A DNA stretch of 64,000 nucleotides from Solitalea koreensis (lineage in GTDB: Bacteria > Bacteroidota > Bacteroidia > Sphingobacteriales > Sphingobacteriaceae), in assembly GCF_900182575.1 (NCBI RefSeq), contig NZ_FXSZ01000007.1, forward strand, positions 62,001 through 126,000. The letters are read 5' to 3'. Made by a program: the position numbers and the translations under genes. Of this stretch, positions 27,007 through 37,512 are shown piece by piece; the first letter of the stretch is position 1; every line of letters begins with the position of its first letter. Under the pieces are notes generated by a model. That model was not told the origin of the DNA and did not search any database. It saw nothing but the letters and a program-made list of their open reading frames with translations.

Positions 27007-30000
27007 ATGAAACAAAAACGTTTACTCTGTTGGATGCTAGTGCTGTTTAGCCTGGTATTTCTGGCTGAAAACTCCTTCGCCCAAGCCTTGATAACGGTCA
27101 AGGGCGCTGTGTTAGACAAGGGGCAGAATGCTCCACTTGCTGGTGTTAGTGTAACATTAGTCAGTGATAAAAGACAAGGAACAATTACTGATGCTAATGG
27201 AAAATTTGAATTGAAGGTCCCCTTAAATAGTTTTTTGCAGTTCGATTTTATCGGCTACAAATCACTTACTGTAGAAGTAAAATCTGAAAAGTTAAATGTG
27301 ACCATGAGTTCAGATTCCAAAGCGCTGGATGAAGTAGTAGTAGTAGGCTACGGAACTCAGAAGAAAGCTTCTTTAACCCATGCTGTAACTAGTATTAAGT
27401 CGAATGAAATTGCTTTAATTCCAACAACAAATCTTACGAATGTGCTGGCTGGTCGTTTGTCAGGATCTTTTGTGCGTTCGGGTACAGGTACGCCCGGTAT
27501 TTCTTCTGATATTAAAGTTCGGGCTCAATCTTCCTGGAATGGTGGATCGCCCTTATTTGTTATTGACGGAGTGGTGAGGGATCAGGCCGGTTTTGACGCT
27601 CTTGATCCAAATGAAGTAGCTGAGATCACCATCTTGAAAGACGCTGCTTCTGCTGCCATTTATGGTTCCCGCTCTTCTAATGGGGTAATATTAGTAAACA
27701 CAAAAACCGGTAAATCCGGCAAAGCGCAGCTCAATTTTAGCAGTGTATTTAGTTCTCAACGAACCGGAGCGCTTCCCGAATACATGGATGTGAGTAAGGC
27801 CCTGGATTATTCGATAGCTGTCAATGGTGGTATTTCTCCTGAGGAGAAAGCATGGGTGCTAAAAAATAACCCTAAAGGAATGAATGCTTATAATGAAGCT
27901 TATCAAAATCCCAATAACCAAAGACACACCCTTAGTGTATCAGGAGGAACGGATTCGATTAAGTATTATTTAGGCGGATCATACGTGGATGAAAATGGAT
28001 TTTTACCTAATGTATGGTACAAGAGATATAATTTGAGGGGCAATGTGGAGGCTAAAATTACCAAGAACCTTTCAGTTGGCTTAAACTTAGGTAATAATTA
28101 TGGAACACGAAATCGTTTCAACTTTACTTACGATGGCGGCTCAGTGGATTTGAATAACTTATGGGGTAAACTACTTTATTTTACTGTTTTTCAACCTTCC
28201 TACATCAATGGGAAGCCTGTAAATCCGGGTTGGTTAGGCAACCCAATTGAAATGATGAAAAACGGTGGTTATTGGAAGAACAATAATCAACAGCTGGATG
28301 CATTAATGTCCATTGGCTATAAAATTGAGGCGGTTCCCGGACTTTCGTTAAAAGCTACTTTGAGCAAAAACACAAATAATAGCTATACCAAAAGTTATGC
28401 GAAAAAGCAATTGTTATACAATTTTGAAACTTCCGGTGCTAATAATTTGATTTACACCGACAAGGAATTGGGTAGTGTAATGAGTGGCGATCCGGGGACA
28501 GAATATTTGAGTAATGACAATGCCAAAAGCAATAGTTTTCAATTCAATGGTTTTGTTAACTATGACAGAACTTTTGGAGATCATTCAATTAGTGCCTCAG
28601 CTATTTATGAGCAATGGGATTATAAATTTAATGCAACATCAGTAACGCGTAATAATTTCCCATTAATGCCAATCGATCAGATTTTTGCTACCAGTAAAAA
28701 TACCAGCGATTGGAGTACAGGTGGCTCTGAGTTTGAAGATGGTAGATTGTCATATATAGGTAGAATTAACTACTCATATGCTGATAAGTACTTGGTTTCA
28801 GCTTCTGTACGAGAAGACGGTTCGGTTAGGTTTGCTCCAAATCAGCGTTGGGGAACTTTCCCATCGGTATCTGGTGGTTGGGTAGTTTCTAAAGAAAATT
28901 TCTTCCAAAACGCCTCTGCTTTATCAAAAATTGATTTGTTAAAACTGCGTCTGTCATACGGCTCAACAGGTAACGATGCAATAGGGGGCTGGCAATGGCA
29001 AGATCAGTACAATATTCAAAACGCTTCTTACTATATGGGCAGTCCTGGAGCTGCGGTACCACGTTTAGCCTATGGAGGTATTCCTAATTCAAATTTAACA
29101 TGGGAGAAATCTACTGCCTATAATCTGGGCCTCGATTTAAAAATGTTTGATAAACTGGAGTTTACAGCTGAATTATGGAAAAAGAATAACTATGACATTC
29201 TAGGTAGCAGAATTTTAGCTGTGCCAACTGAGTTTGGAGGAGCCTTACCTTCTGAAAATTATGGAAAAATGGATGCTAATGGTCTTGAGCTGGAATTGGG
29301 CTATAAAAATACAATTGGAAAAAGCTTCAATTACTTTGTAAAGGGCAATTTTGGTTATGCTACCACTACGGTGAAGAAACGTGACGTGGCTGCTAATGCA
29401 CTTGCTATTGATAATCCGAATGGTAAAACATTGACTTACGGAACAGGCTTACAGGCAACTGGCATTTTAAAAACTCAAGCAGATTTGGATAAGCTCCCTA
29501 CTAATTACCTCATAAATGGTGCAAAACCTGAATTAGGAATGATGAACTTTGCTGATTTAAGCGGAGTGGACGGCAAACCGGATGGCAAAATTGATACTTA
29601 TGATCGAATTATTCTTGGTAATTATATGGGCAGTGGAAATGCGCCCTATTCGTTTGGTCTCACCGTTAACTTAGGTTACAAACGATTTTCGATAGAAACT
29701 TTGTTTGCCGGACTGGCTGGCTTTAAAAATACCTATAGTGATCCTTGGGGACGTAACTTTGGCGGAGGGGCTAAAATACCAGCTTATCATGATGATGCCT
29801 GGTCTACAGAGAATCCAAACGGCAGTACACCTAAGTTATACGCATGGGGCGATTCAAGAGCTACCTATGTGCCTACTTCTACTTTTAACACCTTTGGTGC
29901 CAGCTTTATGCGCATGAAATATTTGAATTTAGGATATACCATACCTCAACGATATACTCAAAAATTGAAAATAGATAATGTGAAGATTTTTGCATCGGGT

Positions 30001-30111
30001 AGCAATTTATTTACTCTATCCAAATTCAAATATTACGATCCTGAAGTTTTTCAATTCATGAGTTATCCTACTATGAAAACATTTTCATTTGGACTGGATG
30101 TTCGCTTTTAA
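27007..30111 (+). CDS. SusC-type TonB-dependent outer-membrane receptor 1
   Basis: A 1034-residue outer-membrane transporter. A signal peptide (to ENSFAQ, residue 26) is followed by a carboxypeptidase D regulatory-like domain (VKGAVLDKGQNAPLAGVSVTL, ~30-110), then the plug domain starting at DEVVVVGYGTQKKASLT and containing PLFVIDGVVRDQ and ILKDAASAAIYGSR, and a long beta-barrel ending with an aromatic residue (FGLDVRF). It has no STN domain, so it is not expected to signal to an anti-sigma factor. It partners with the SusD lipoprotein 62 bp downstream to import oligosaccharides through the outer membrane using TonB energy. AraC regulator 3 is divergent and may control it. Its leader and first residues (MKQKRLLCWML) are close to those of SusC 3. 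Confidence 0.95.
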   Translation: MKQKRLLCWMLVLFSLVFLAENSFAQALITVKGAVLDKGQNAPLAGVSVTLVSDKRQGTITDANGKFELKVPLNSFLQFDFIGYKSLTVEVKSEKLNVTMSSDSKALDEVVVVGYGTQKKASLTHAVTSIKSNEIALIPTTNLTNVLAGRLSGSFVRSGTGTPGISSDIKVRAQSSWNGGSPLFVIDGVVRDQAGFDALDPNEVAEITILKDAASAAIYGSRSSNGVILVNTKTGKSGKAQLNFSSVFSSQRTGALPEYMDVSKALDYSIAVNGGISPEEKAWVLKNNPKGMNAYNEAYQNPNNQRHTLSVSGGTDSIKYYLGGSYVDENGFLPNVWYKRYNLRGNVEAKITKNLSVGLNLGNNYGTRNRFNFTYDGGSVDLNNLWGKLLYFTVFQPSYINGKPVNPGWLGNPIEMMKNGGYWKNNNQQLDALMSIGYKIEAVPGLSLKATLSKNTNNSYTKSYAKKQLLYNFETSGANNLIYTDKELGSVMSGDPGTEYLSNDNAKSNSFQFNGFVNYDRTFGDHSISASAIYEQWDYKFNATSVTRNNFPLMPIDQIFATSKNTSDWSTGGSEFEDGRLSYIGRINYSYADKYLVSASVREDGSVRFAPNQRWGTFPSVSGGWVVSKENFFQNASALSKIDLLKLRLSYGSTGNDAIGGWQWQDQYNIQNASYYMGSPGAAVPRLAYGGIPNSNLTWEKSTAYNLGLDLKMFDKLEFTAELWKKNNYDILGSRILAVPTEFGGALPSENYGKMDANGLELELGYKNTIGKSFNYFVKGNFGYATTTVKKRDVAANALAIDNPNGKTLTYGTGLQATGILKTQADLDKLPTNYLINGAKPELGMMNFADLSGVDGKPDGKIDTYDRIILGNYMGSGNAPYSFGLTVNLGYKRFSIETLFAGLAGFKNTYSDPWGRNFGGGAKIPAYHDDAWSTENPNGSTPKLYAWGDSRATYVPTSTFNTFGASFMRMKYLNLGYTIPQRYTQKLKIDNVKIFASGSNLFTLSKFKYYDPEVFQFMSYPTMKTFSFGLDVRF

Positions 30112-30173
30112 TTGTATTGCTTAAGTGAGAAATAGAAGTAGTTAAGAACAGTTCAATTAAATAAAAGAATTAC

Positions 30174-31919
30174 ATGAAAAAATACATATCAAAAATAGCA
30201 CTTGGTATTTGTGCAGGAGTCCTTTTTAACGGTTGCACTAAAGAGCTCGATAAAGAAAATTTTGCGGCCGTTACCCCTGATGCAACCTGGAGTAATGCGC
30301 CATTGGCCAATGCCTATCTTAATAATATTTATGCGGCAATGATGCCGGGTAATACCTATGGGTCAGGGAACAGTACGGATGAAGGTGTGGCTTATCAACG
30401 ACAAACAAATGCCTGGCTAACCGGAACCGCCACTGTGGATTCATGGGATACTTTTAGCCAATACAATAATATCCGTACGGTTAACATCATGCTGGATCAT
30501 ATTGATGCCGCCAGTTTTGATGATGCCTCTAAGAGTAAAATTAAGGGTCAAGCGTTATTCTGGAGAGCCTGGGCTTATTATTCTTTAACGAATGCATATG
30601 GTGGCGTTCCGTTGATTTTAACTGCTCAGGCTCCTACATCTGATTTGTCTCAGTTGCAGGTTCCAAGGAATTCTACTACCGAATGTGTAAATCAGATTGT
30701 TAAAGATTTGGATGATGCCATTGCGCTTTTACCGGATTCATGGTCGGGTTCAGATGTTGGCCGGATCGACAAAGGGGCCGCCATGGCATTTAAAGGCCGG
30801 GTGCTGTTGTTTTTTGCGAGTCCTTTGTTTAATCCAACAAATGATCAATCAAAATGGCAAAAAGCCTATGACGCAAATTTGGCCGCCAAAAATTTCCTGG
30901 ATTCCAAAGGGAAAGGTTTACATACACCTTATAGCAGAATTTGGGATGATGAGTTAAATAAGGAAGTGATTATGGTAAAACGTTTCAATTATCCAGAAGC
31001 GGCTTATGGACAAACCGGACTAAGACCTTTGAATTGGTCAAAGGATGACGTAGGAACAGATCGTCCATCGCTGGAATTAGTGAATGCGTTTCCGATGAAA
31101 AATGGACAAGCATGGGGTGATGCACCGCGCGCCTATGACACTTTATTTAGAAACAGGGATGACCGCTTTTACGCTAATATTTATTATAACGGCAGTCCAA
31201 ATCAATATATCGCTGAAATGACAACGCAGAATACTTATTTGTGGACCTATTTTAAAAGCATAACCAATTGGGAGGGAGCCACGGGCATACAAGGATCTCA
31301 TAATACCATTACCGATGAAGGGAACTTATGGTCCAATTCCGGTTTTTACAGGATTAAAGCTATTGATAAAACTATTACTAAAGGCACGGTGTATAATGCA
31401 GCAGTGGATTGGCCGGAGATTCGTTATGCCGAAGTGTTGATGAATTATGGTGAGGCCGCAAATGAGTTAGGTAAAACAACTGAAGCACTTGATGTTTTAT
31501 ATCAAATCAGAAAGCGGGCAGGTGTTCTTGCTGGTGCTGCCAGTAATTATGGGATTACAGCGAGTTCAACTGCAACCCTACGTTCGGTATATCAAAATGA
31601 GCGCTTTGTGGAGTTCTGTTTTGAAGGTAAACGCTGGAATGATATCAGACGCTGGAAACTGTTTGGCTATTTACGTGGCCTACAACAAAGACATGGCTTG
31701 GGTATTTTGCTGAAAACAGGTGAGTTGGACGTGAACCCGAAAGATGACATTAATTCCATTTATAACAGATTTACCTATAAGGTTGTTACAACGGATAAAT
31801 CCAATATCGCAGTTTCAGATCAATATTACATCTATGGAATTCCGAAGGCGCGCTTGGATAGAAACCCTAAATTGCTTCAAAATAATAATTGGGGCGGGAC
31901 ATTTGATCCATTAAAATAG
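30174..31919 (+). CDS. SusD-like surface glycan-binding lipoprotein 1
   Basis: A 581-residue lipoprotein; the lipobox FNGC puts the lipidated cysteine at residue 21, followed by TKELDKENF. The TPR-like helical core and typical motifs KGQALFWRAWAYYSLTNAYG, RNSTTECVNQIVKDLDDAI, YQNERFVEFCFEGKRWNDIRRW and a C-terminal NPKLLQNNNWGGTFDP are those of the SusD/RagB family. It sits on the cell surface and covers SusC 1, delivering glycan to it. It is followed by a strong terminator, so the pair forms one unit. Confidence 0.95.
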   Translation: MKKYISKIALGICAGVLFNGCTKELDKENFAAVTPDATWSNAPLANAYLNNIYAAMMPGNTYGSGNSTDEGVAYQRQTNAWLTGTATVDSWDTFSQYNNIRTVNIMLDHIDAASFDDASKSKIKGQALFWRAWAYYSLTNAYGGVPLILTAQAPTSDLSQLQVPRNSTTECVNQIVKDLDDAIALLPDSWSGSDVGRIDKGAAMAFKGRVLLFFASPLFNPTNDQSKWQKAYDANLAAKNFLDSKGKGLHTPYSRIWDDELNKEVIMVKRFNYPEAAYGQTGLRPLNWSKDDVGTDRPSLELVNAFPMKNGQAWGDAPRAYDTLFRNRDDRFYANIYYNGSPNQYIAEMTTQNTYLWTYFKSITNWEGATGIQGSHNTITDEGNLWSNSGFYRIKAIDKTITKGTVYNAAVDWPEIRYAEVLMNYGEAANELGKTTEALDVLYQIRKRAGVLAGAASNYGITASSTATLRSVYQNERFVEFCFEGKRWNDIRRWKLFGYLRGLQQRHGLGILLKTGELDVNPKDDINSIYNRFTYKVVTTDKSNIAVSDQYYIYGIPKARLDRNPKLLQNNNWGGTFDPLK

Positions 31920-31953
31920 TTTTATTTCATATTTATTTAAAGTTGATTAGTAT

Positions 31954-31985
31954 GGATGAGGAGCTAAAAGCTCCTCATCCTTTTT
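31954..31985 (+). terminator. Intrinsic terminator after SusCD pair 1
   Basis: A perfect 12-bp stem GGATGAGGAGCT/AGCTCCTCATCC with a 3-nt loop is followed by TTTTT, 34 bp after the SusD stop. Confidence 0.9.
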
Positions 31986-32084
31986 ATGAGGGTTAAAATA
32001 ACATCTAATCTCATCAATATTGAGGAGGTTTAGAGCAATTGATAAACCTAAATTTTGCTGGAATTGAAATCCTAATTCTTAAGC

Positions 32085-32642
32085 ATGTCAGTTGAAGTAG
32101 AGTATAGCATTTATTGGGAAAGTTTCAGAAATGGGGATAAGCAGGCTCTTTTTGACCTGTATAATAGCCTTTATTTCCAGTTAGTACGTTATGGGCTTAA
32201 GTTATCTGCCGACGATGAGCTGGTGAAAGATAGCATCAATCAGGTTTTTCTTGAACTTTGGGAGAAACGAGAGCGATTGACCCCAGTTGGTAATGTCAAG
32301 TCTTATTTATTTACTTGTCTACGTAGAAATATGTTGGACCAGTATTCCTATATGTCGAAAACGAAGAGTGTCATTAATATAATTGCCGTTGAGGAAGAAC
32401 AGAGAGAAATGTCGTACGAAGAAATTTTGATCAACGTACAACAGGATGAGTCACTGAAAAGGCGATTGCACGAAGCCATTCAACAATTGACTCCCCGTCA
32501 AATGGAACTTATTAAAATGAAGTTTTTTGATGGCTTGAGTTATGAGCAAATAGCCTTATCCACTTCTCAAAACATTAAAACTTCTTATAATATCATTTAC
32601 GATGCTATTTGTTTTTTGCGAAAAACATTGAAAAAGGGTTGA
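32085..32642 (+). CDS. ECF RNA polymerase sigma factor (FecI-like) 1
   Basis: A 185-residue sigma factor with only regions 2 and 4. Region 2 spans about 20-95 (LFDLYNSLYFQLVRYG, QVFLELWEKRERL, VKSYLFTCLRRNMLDQY) and region 4 about 130-180 (QLTPRQMELIKMKFFDGLSYEQIA). It lies 83 bp upstream of a FecR anti-sigma gene and a SusC with an STN domain, the standard three-part cell-surface signalling module. It should drive transcription of SusCD pair 2 when the receptor binds its glycan. Confidence 0.93.
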   Translation: MSVEVEYSIYWESFRNGDKQALFDLYNSLYFQLVRYGLKLSADDELVKDSINQVFLELWEKRERLTPVGNVKSYLFTCLRRNMLDQYSYMSKTKSVINIIAVEEEQREMSYEEILINVQQDESLKRRLHEAIQQLTPRQMELIKMKFFDGLSYEQIALSTSQNIKTSYNIIYDAICFLRKTLKKG

Positions 32643-32725
32643 ATTTTTCTATCTCAAAAAAATATTAAAATTTTTATAGGTAATTCTTACGTTTTTGTCG
32701 TCTAGTTGTAAAAGTGTAAGAATTT

Positions 32726-33832
32726 ATGAATTTTACAAAATATAAATCTGAGGATTTTGCTTGTGACGAAACTTTTCAGAAGTATTGTTTAGGTGAAGGA
32801 AATGAGAGTACTGTTTTTTGGGAAAGTTGGATACAGGCCAATCCTGATAGGCAAGATGATATCGAAGAGGCTAAGCGCCTGGTGAATATTTTAAGTGCAA
32901 AGCAGGGCAGAAAGATCAATCAATTGAATGAGTTGCAGCGAGCCATTCAGCAGAAAAAGTTATTTGTAGATGTTATTGACAATTTAACCAACGAAAGCAA
33001 AAAAAACACCATCAAGAAAAATGTAATTGTCAAATTTATACGAAATGCCGGTGGTATCGCAGCCCTATTAGTAATTGCTATGGGTATAATATACATTCAG
33101 CGAGCAAGACAAAAATCTACCATTTCACAACTCCACGTTCAGCCTGAAATCAAATATCAGGCTACTCTTCAAAAGAAAACGGTTTTATTGCCTGATGGCA
33201 GTATTGTGGTTTTGAACAAGAACAGTACGCTAACATTAGCGGCTGGGTATAGCGCTGAATTTAGAGAGCTAAAATTAGTTGGTGAAGCCTATTTTGATGT
33301 TAAACACGATGAGCAGCATCCCTTAACAGTGCATACTGCTTCTTTAAATGTAAAAGTGCTTGGCACGGCCTTTAATGTGAGGGCATATCCCGGCCAGCAT
33401 AAGATAGAAACAGCGCTGATTCGTGGGAAAGTAGTCGTTACGATGAATGACCAGAGTCAAAGCCCTATTATTTTAAAACCAAATCAGAAAGTCATTGTGG
33501 AGCCGCCTTCAAAAACGCAGGAGCAACCAGGCGCTTACAAGGTTTCCAATTTCGCGGTGATGCCAATTGTTATGGATCCGGTCAATCATAAAGCTGAAGA
33601 AACCACCTGGACACGCAAGCGATTGCAGGTGGTGGATGAACCACTGGAATCCATAGCAAAAAAAATGGAGGAATGGTACGGTGTTAATATCGTATTTGCC
33701 AATGATGCGGTAAAAAGGTATCGCTATACCGGAACGTTTGAAGATGAAACAGTGCCCAAGGTGCTGGATGCCTTACAACTATCCTATCCGTTTAAGTTTG
33801 AAATGAGAAGGGACAGTATCTTCATTAAATAA
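32726..33832 (+). CDS. FecR-family anti-sigma factor
   Basis: A 368-residue inner-membrane regulator. The N-terminal ~95 residues are cytoplasmic and bind the sigma factor; one transmembrane helix lies at about 107-125 (NAGGIAALLVIAMGIIYI). The periplasmic FecR domain has KTVLLPDGSIVVLNKNSTL and LVGEAYFDVKHDEQHPLTVHT (about 155-225), and the C-terminus (VVDEPLESIAKKMEEWYGVN onward) is the DUF4974-type domain that contacts the STN domain of the partner receptor. Together with the sigma factor before it and SusC 2 after it, it relays substrate binding to transcription. Confidence 0.93.
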   Translation: MNFTKYKSEDFACDETFQKYCLGEGNESTVFWESWIQANPDRQDDIEEAKRLVNILSAKQGRKINQLNELQRAIQQKKLFVDVIDNLTNESKKNTIKKNVIVKFIRNAGGIAALLVIAMGIIYIQRARQKSTISQLHVQPEIKYQATLQKKTVLLPDGSIVVLNKNSTLTLAAGYSAEFRELKLVGEAYFDVKHDEQHPLTVHTASLNVKVLGTAFNVRAYPGQHKIETALIRGKVVVTMNDQSQSPIILKPNQKVIVEPPSKTQEQPGAYKVSNFAVMPIVMDPVNHKAEETTWTRKRLQVVDEPLESIAKKMEEWYGVNIVFANDAVKRYRYTGTFEDETVPKVLDALQLSYPFKFEMRRDSIFIK

Positions 33833-33861
33833 TCCAAAACAAGTTTAAATATGGAAACACA

Positions 33862-33931
33862 GGGGGAAGGTGCGGACACACCCTATCCGATTGTAAAAAA
33901 GTAGAAAAAGGGGAAGGTGCGGACACACCCT
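33862..33931 (+). repeat. Two 22-bp direct repeats, hairpin-forming
   Basis: The sequence GGGGAAGGTGCGGACACACC followed by CT occurs at 33863-33884 and 33910-33931, between fecR and SusC 2. The second copy plus the following bases can fold GGGGAAGGTG with CACCCTCCCC (one mismatch) around a 6-nt loop; the first folds less well. No T-tract follows, so these are not ordinary terminators. They may be protein-binding sites, mRNA processing or attenuation elements, or a small repeat family. Confidence 0.8.
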
Positions 33932-34005
33932 CCCCGCAATTACATAAATCAATTAGCTATTAGAATCTCTAACTAAATTAATTTATCACTTAGCAACCCA
34001 AAATT

Positions 34006-37000
34006 ATGACAAAAAATCAACTTTTTAACCATGTAAGGCGATTTCATATCCCAGACAAGATACTACGAATTATGAAATTAACTTTTTTAATGCTTACGGT
34101 CATCTGTATGCAGGTTTCGGCAAGCAGTTTTGGCCAAGGCACAATATCACTGAAATTAAAAAAGACAAGTATTCAAAAGGTATTAGATGAAATTGAAAAG
34201 CAAACGGCATACAGGTTTGTTTACAGTAGTTGTTGCATGCAGGAAGACAAAAAAGTATCGGTTAATGCCGATGGCGCTGATTTAAAAGTCGTAATGCAAG
34301 AGGCCCTGTTCCAAACAGGTTTAAGTTATATTCTGAAAGATAATGGTCTTGTAGTAATTACTCCTACTGTTTCTACAGAGGCATATGTTATAGATGAAAT
34401 AGTGGTTAAAGGTAAAGTGTCTGATGCAAGCGGGCCACTTCCAGGTGTTTCTGTGAGTGCAGAAGGAACATCTATAGGAACAAGTACTGATGCAGATGGT
34501 AACTATTCTATTAAGGTTCCGGCTAAAGCAACATTAATATTTTCCTTTACAGGTTATACTACTAAAAAAGTATCGGTTAGTAATCAGTCTGTTATAAATG
34601 TTAATCTAGTTCAGGATGTTAAGGCCTTGGATGAAATAGTAGTAGTGGGTTATGGCACTCAAAAAAAAGCGAGTTTAACAAGCGCTGTGGCAACGGTGAA
34701 TACCAAAGAAATGTCAAATATTCCTGCTTCCAATTTATCAAATGTTTTGGCGGGCAGAGCTTCTGGCGTTTTTGTGCAATCAGCAACCGGTATTCCAGGG
34801 CAGTCTTCGGCTGTGCGGATTCGCTCTGCATCTTCCTGGAATGCAGCTCCTCCTTTATTTGTAATCGATGGGGTTGTTAGAGATCAAAGTGCATTCGATG
34901 CTTTAGATCCCAATCAAATCGAGAATCTAAGCATTTTAAAAGATGCCTCTTCTACCGCTATTTATGGTTCTCGTGCCTCAAACGGGGTTTTGTTGGTTAC
35001 CACAAAAACGGGTAAAAAGGGAAAAATGCAAGTGCAATTCAATTCTGTAGCGGGTGTATATAGTAAGCCTGCGGTACAATTTCAATACATGCCACTGCTT
35101 AAAGCAGCTGACATCGTCAATAATTTGTATGCGCCTGAAGTAAAATACAATGATTTTGATAAACAATGGATCGCTAAAAACAATCCAGATGCTAGAATTT
35201 ATTTTAATGAAGTGTATCAAAATCCCTTTACGCAAAAACATGGGTTAAACATTTCGGGCGGTAGTGATGACGTGACATATTTTATAGGCGGTAATTTTTT
35301 TGATGAGAAAGGTTTTTTGCCTGGTTTAAAAAGCAATAAATACAATTTGCGTGGTAATGTTTCAACCAAACTGAACAAGGATTTATCAGTAGGCTTAAAT
35401 CTGAATTTCAACAATAATAATCGACAATCAATTGCTGCAGCACTTGCTTCTCAAAATGATTTATCGGGGTTCTATGAAAAATTATTTTACCTGGGCTCTG
35501 GTATTGCCCCTGCCTACATCGATGGTAAACCTGTAGATCCGGGATGGTTAGGAGGTAATCCTATTGAAGTTATGCGTAATGGTGGATATGTAAAATCCAA
35601 TGATCAGCAACTGGATGCTTTGTTAACGGCAGAGTATAAGGTTCCTTTTATAAATGGACTTGCACTTAAAATGTTGTACAGCAAAAACATTGCTAATAGT
35701 TTTTCAAAATCATTTGCCCAAAAGACAACGCTATATAAATTTAAACCTGACCCAAATTCAAAAGCCGGTGTGTTGACAGATGAAGTCACTGGTACTATTG
35801 AAAGTGGTTCACCGATTACAGCTTATGTTGACAATACTAACGGAAAAACAACGTCTTCACAACTAAATGGAATAATTACCTATGATAAAACAATAGGGCA
35901 ACATTCAATAAGTGCTTTGGCTGCTTATGAACAATCAGAAGGTTATGATACGTATTCGTCTATCTATAAGCAAAACTTTCCCTATTTTACTACCGATCAA
36001 TTCTCTTTTGCCAGTTCGGCAGCTGGAGACACGAAGGCATCCGGATATGAAACTTATTTGCCTGGTCGGATATCGTATATAGGAAGACTTAATTATGATT
36101 TTGCAGGAAAATATTTAGCATCTTTTTCTTTACGAGAAGACGGTTCCAGCAATTTTGCACCAGGTAAACGCTGGGGCTTATTTCCGTCAGCATCTGCTGC
36201 ATGGGTAATTTCAAGAGAATCTTTCTTTGAAAAGTGGGATAAAAAATCGTTTGTAGATCTTCTGAAACTGCGTTTGTCATACGGTACTACCGGTAACGAT
36301 CCTTCTTTTAATTATTTATGGAAGGAGCTTTACAACGCATCTTCTACTTACTATGCGCTTGGTGACCCTGTAGGTAATTCAAGTATGTTAGCCTATAACG
36401 GTATTTCTAACCCCAATTATACTTGGGAGACATCCAAAGCATTTAATTTAGGATTGGACTTTGGTTTCCTTCAACATTGGAACCTTACAACCGAATTTTG
36501 GTCAAAGAAAACCTATGATATTTTAGGTACACGCATATTAACGCTGCCTATTGAATTTGGAACAAACTTCCCGCCTGAAAATTATGGCAAAATGAATGCT
36601 AAAGGGTTGGAACTGGAATTAAGTTATCAGCGGGCGAAGCTGTTTACCGGATTTGAAATGAATGTTTCAGGCAATTTAGGGTTGGCCTCTACCGAGGTGG
36701 TTCAAATCGACGCCCCTGCCAATAGTTTAGCTGCTGAAAATCCTAATGGCAAGGCTTTGAATGCAATGGTGGGTTACCATGCAACCGGAATCATTAGAAC
36801 GCAAAGCGATCTGAATGCTTTACCTGCCGACTTTACCATATTTGGGGCTAAGCCCGAATTAGGAATGATGGATTTTGAAGACGTGTCAGGCCCTAAAGGG
36901 AAGCCCGACGGGAAAATTGATACGTACGATAAAGTCGTGATCGCCAAATATGGTAATGCGGGAAATACCGCAGCCAGTTATAATGCCAATAATGCATTTG

Positions 37001-37482
37001 CATCCAACAATGCTCCAATTTCTTTTGGTTTAAATTTCAATTTTAATTACAAAGGCTTTTCTCTTGACATGCTTTGGGGAGGATTGGCAGGATACAAAAT
37101 CCTGTATAATGATCCTTGGGGCCGCAGTTTCCCTGGTTTGGTTGCACCCATCTATTACCAAGATGCCTGGACTCCTGAAAATCCGAATGGTACAGCCCCT
37201 AAACTTTTTCGCTCAGGCGACCCGAGGGAAAGTGGCTACAAAGTGGCATCAACTTATAACGTATATGACGGCTCTTTCATAAGGCTAAAAAATTTACAAG
37301 TTTCCTACGATCTTAAAAATATAGTTAAAGGAAAAGCTGGGTTTAAGTCGGCAAATGTATTTGTAGGCGCCACTAACTTGTTTACGTTTAGTCAATTTAA
37401 ATATTACGACCCTGAAACATTTTCCGGTTCAAGCTATCCTGTGATGAAGACCGTGAATGCAGGTGTTAACTTCCAGTTTTAA
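34006..37482 (+). CDS. SusC-type TonB-dependent receptor 2 with STN signalling domain
   Basis: A 1158-residue outer-membrane receptor. After the signal peptide (ending near SASSFGQ, residue 45) comes an STN domain (~46-125: ISLKLKKTSIQKVLDEIEKQ, then YSSCCMQEDKKVSVNADG), which contacts the FecR anti-sigma factor. Next are the CarboxypepD_reg-like domain (VKGKVSDASGPLPGVSVSAE), plug (DEIVVVGYGTQKKASLTSAV, PPLFVIDGVVRDQ) and barrel, ending VNAGVNFQF. This makes it a transducing SusC: substrate binding both imports the glycan and releases the sigma factor. Its SusD partner starts 30 bp after its stop. Confidence 0.95.
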   Translation: MTKNQLFNHVRRFHIPDKILRIMKLTFLMLTVICMQVSASSFGQGTISLKLKKTSIQKVLDEIEKQTAYRFVYSSCCMQEDKKVSVNADGADLKVVMQEALFQTGLSYILKDNGLVVITPTVSTEAYVIDEIVVKGKVSDASGPLPGVSVSAEGTSIGTSTDADGNYSIKVPAKATLIFSFTGYTTKKVSVSNQSVINVNLVQDVKALDEIVVVGYGTQKKASLTSAVATVNTKEMSNIPASNLSNVLAGRASGVFVQSATGIPGQSSAVRIRSASSWNAAPPLFVIDGVVRDQSAFDALDPNQIENLSILKDASSTAIYGSRASNGVLLVTTKTGKKGKMQVQFNSVAGVYSKPAVQFQYMPLLKAADIVNNLYAPEVKYNDFDKQWIAKNNPDARIYFNEVYQNPFTQKHGLNISGGSDDVTYFIGGNFFDEKGFLPGLKSNKYNLRGNVSTKLNKDLSVGLNLNFNNNNRQSIAAALASQNDLSGFYEKLFYLGSGIAPAYIDGKPVDPGWLGGNPIEVMRNGGYVKSNDQQLDALLTAEYKVPFINGLALKMLYSKNIANSFSKSFAQKTTLYKFKPDPNSKAGVLTDEVTGTIESGSPITAYVDNTNGKTTSSQLNGIITYDKTIGQHSISALAAYEQSEGYDTYSSIYKQNFPYFTTDQFSFASSAAGDTKASGYETYLPGRISYIGRLNYDFAGKYLASFSLREDGSSNFAPGKRWGLFPSASAAWVISRESFFEKWDKKSFVDLLKLRLSYGTTGNDPSFNYLWKELYNASSTYYALGDPVGNSSMLAYNGISNPNYTWETSKAFNLGLDFGFLQHWNLTTEFWSKKTYDILGTRILTLPIEFGTNFPPENYGKMNAKGLELELSYQRAKLFTGFEMNVSGNLGLASTEVVQIDAPANSLAAENPNGKALNAMVGYHATGIIRTQSDLNALPADFTIFGAKPELGMMDFEDVSGPKGKPDGKIDTYDKVVIAKYGNAGNTAASYNANNAFASNNAPISFGLNFNFNYKGFSLDMLWGGLAGYKILYNDPWGRSFPGLVAPIYYQDAWTPENPNGTAPKLFRSGDPRESGYKVASTYNVYDGSFIRLKNLQVSYDLKNIVKGKAGFKSANVFVGATNLFTFSQFKYYDPETFSGSSYPVMKTVNAGVNFQF

Positions 37483-37512
37483 TTATTTGTGTATTACTAA
37501 AATGCTTTATAA

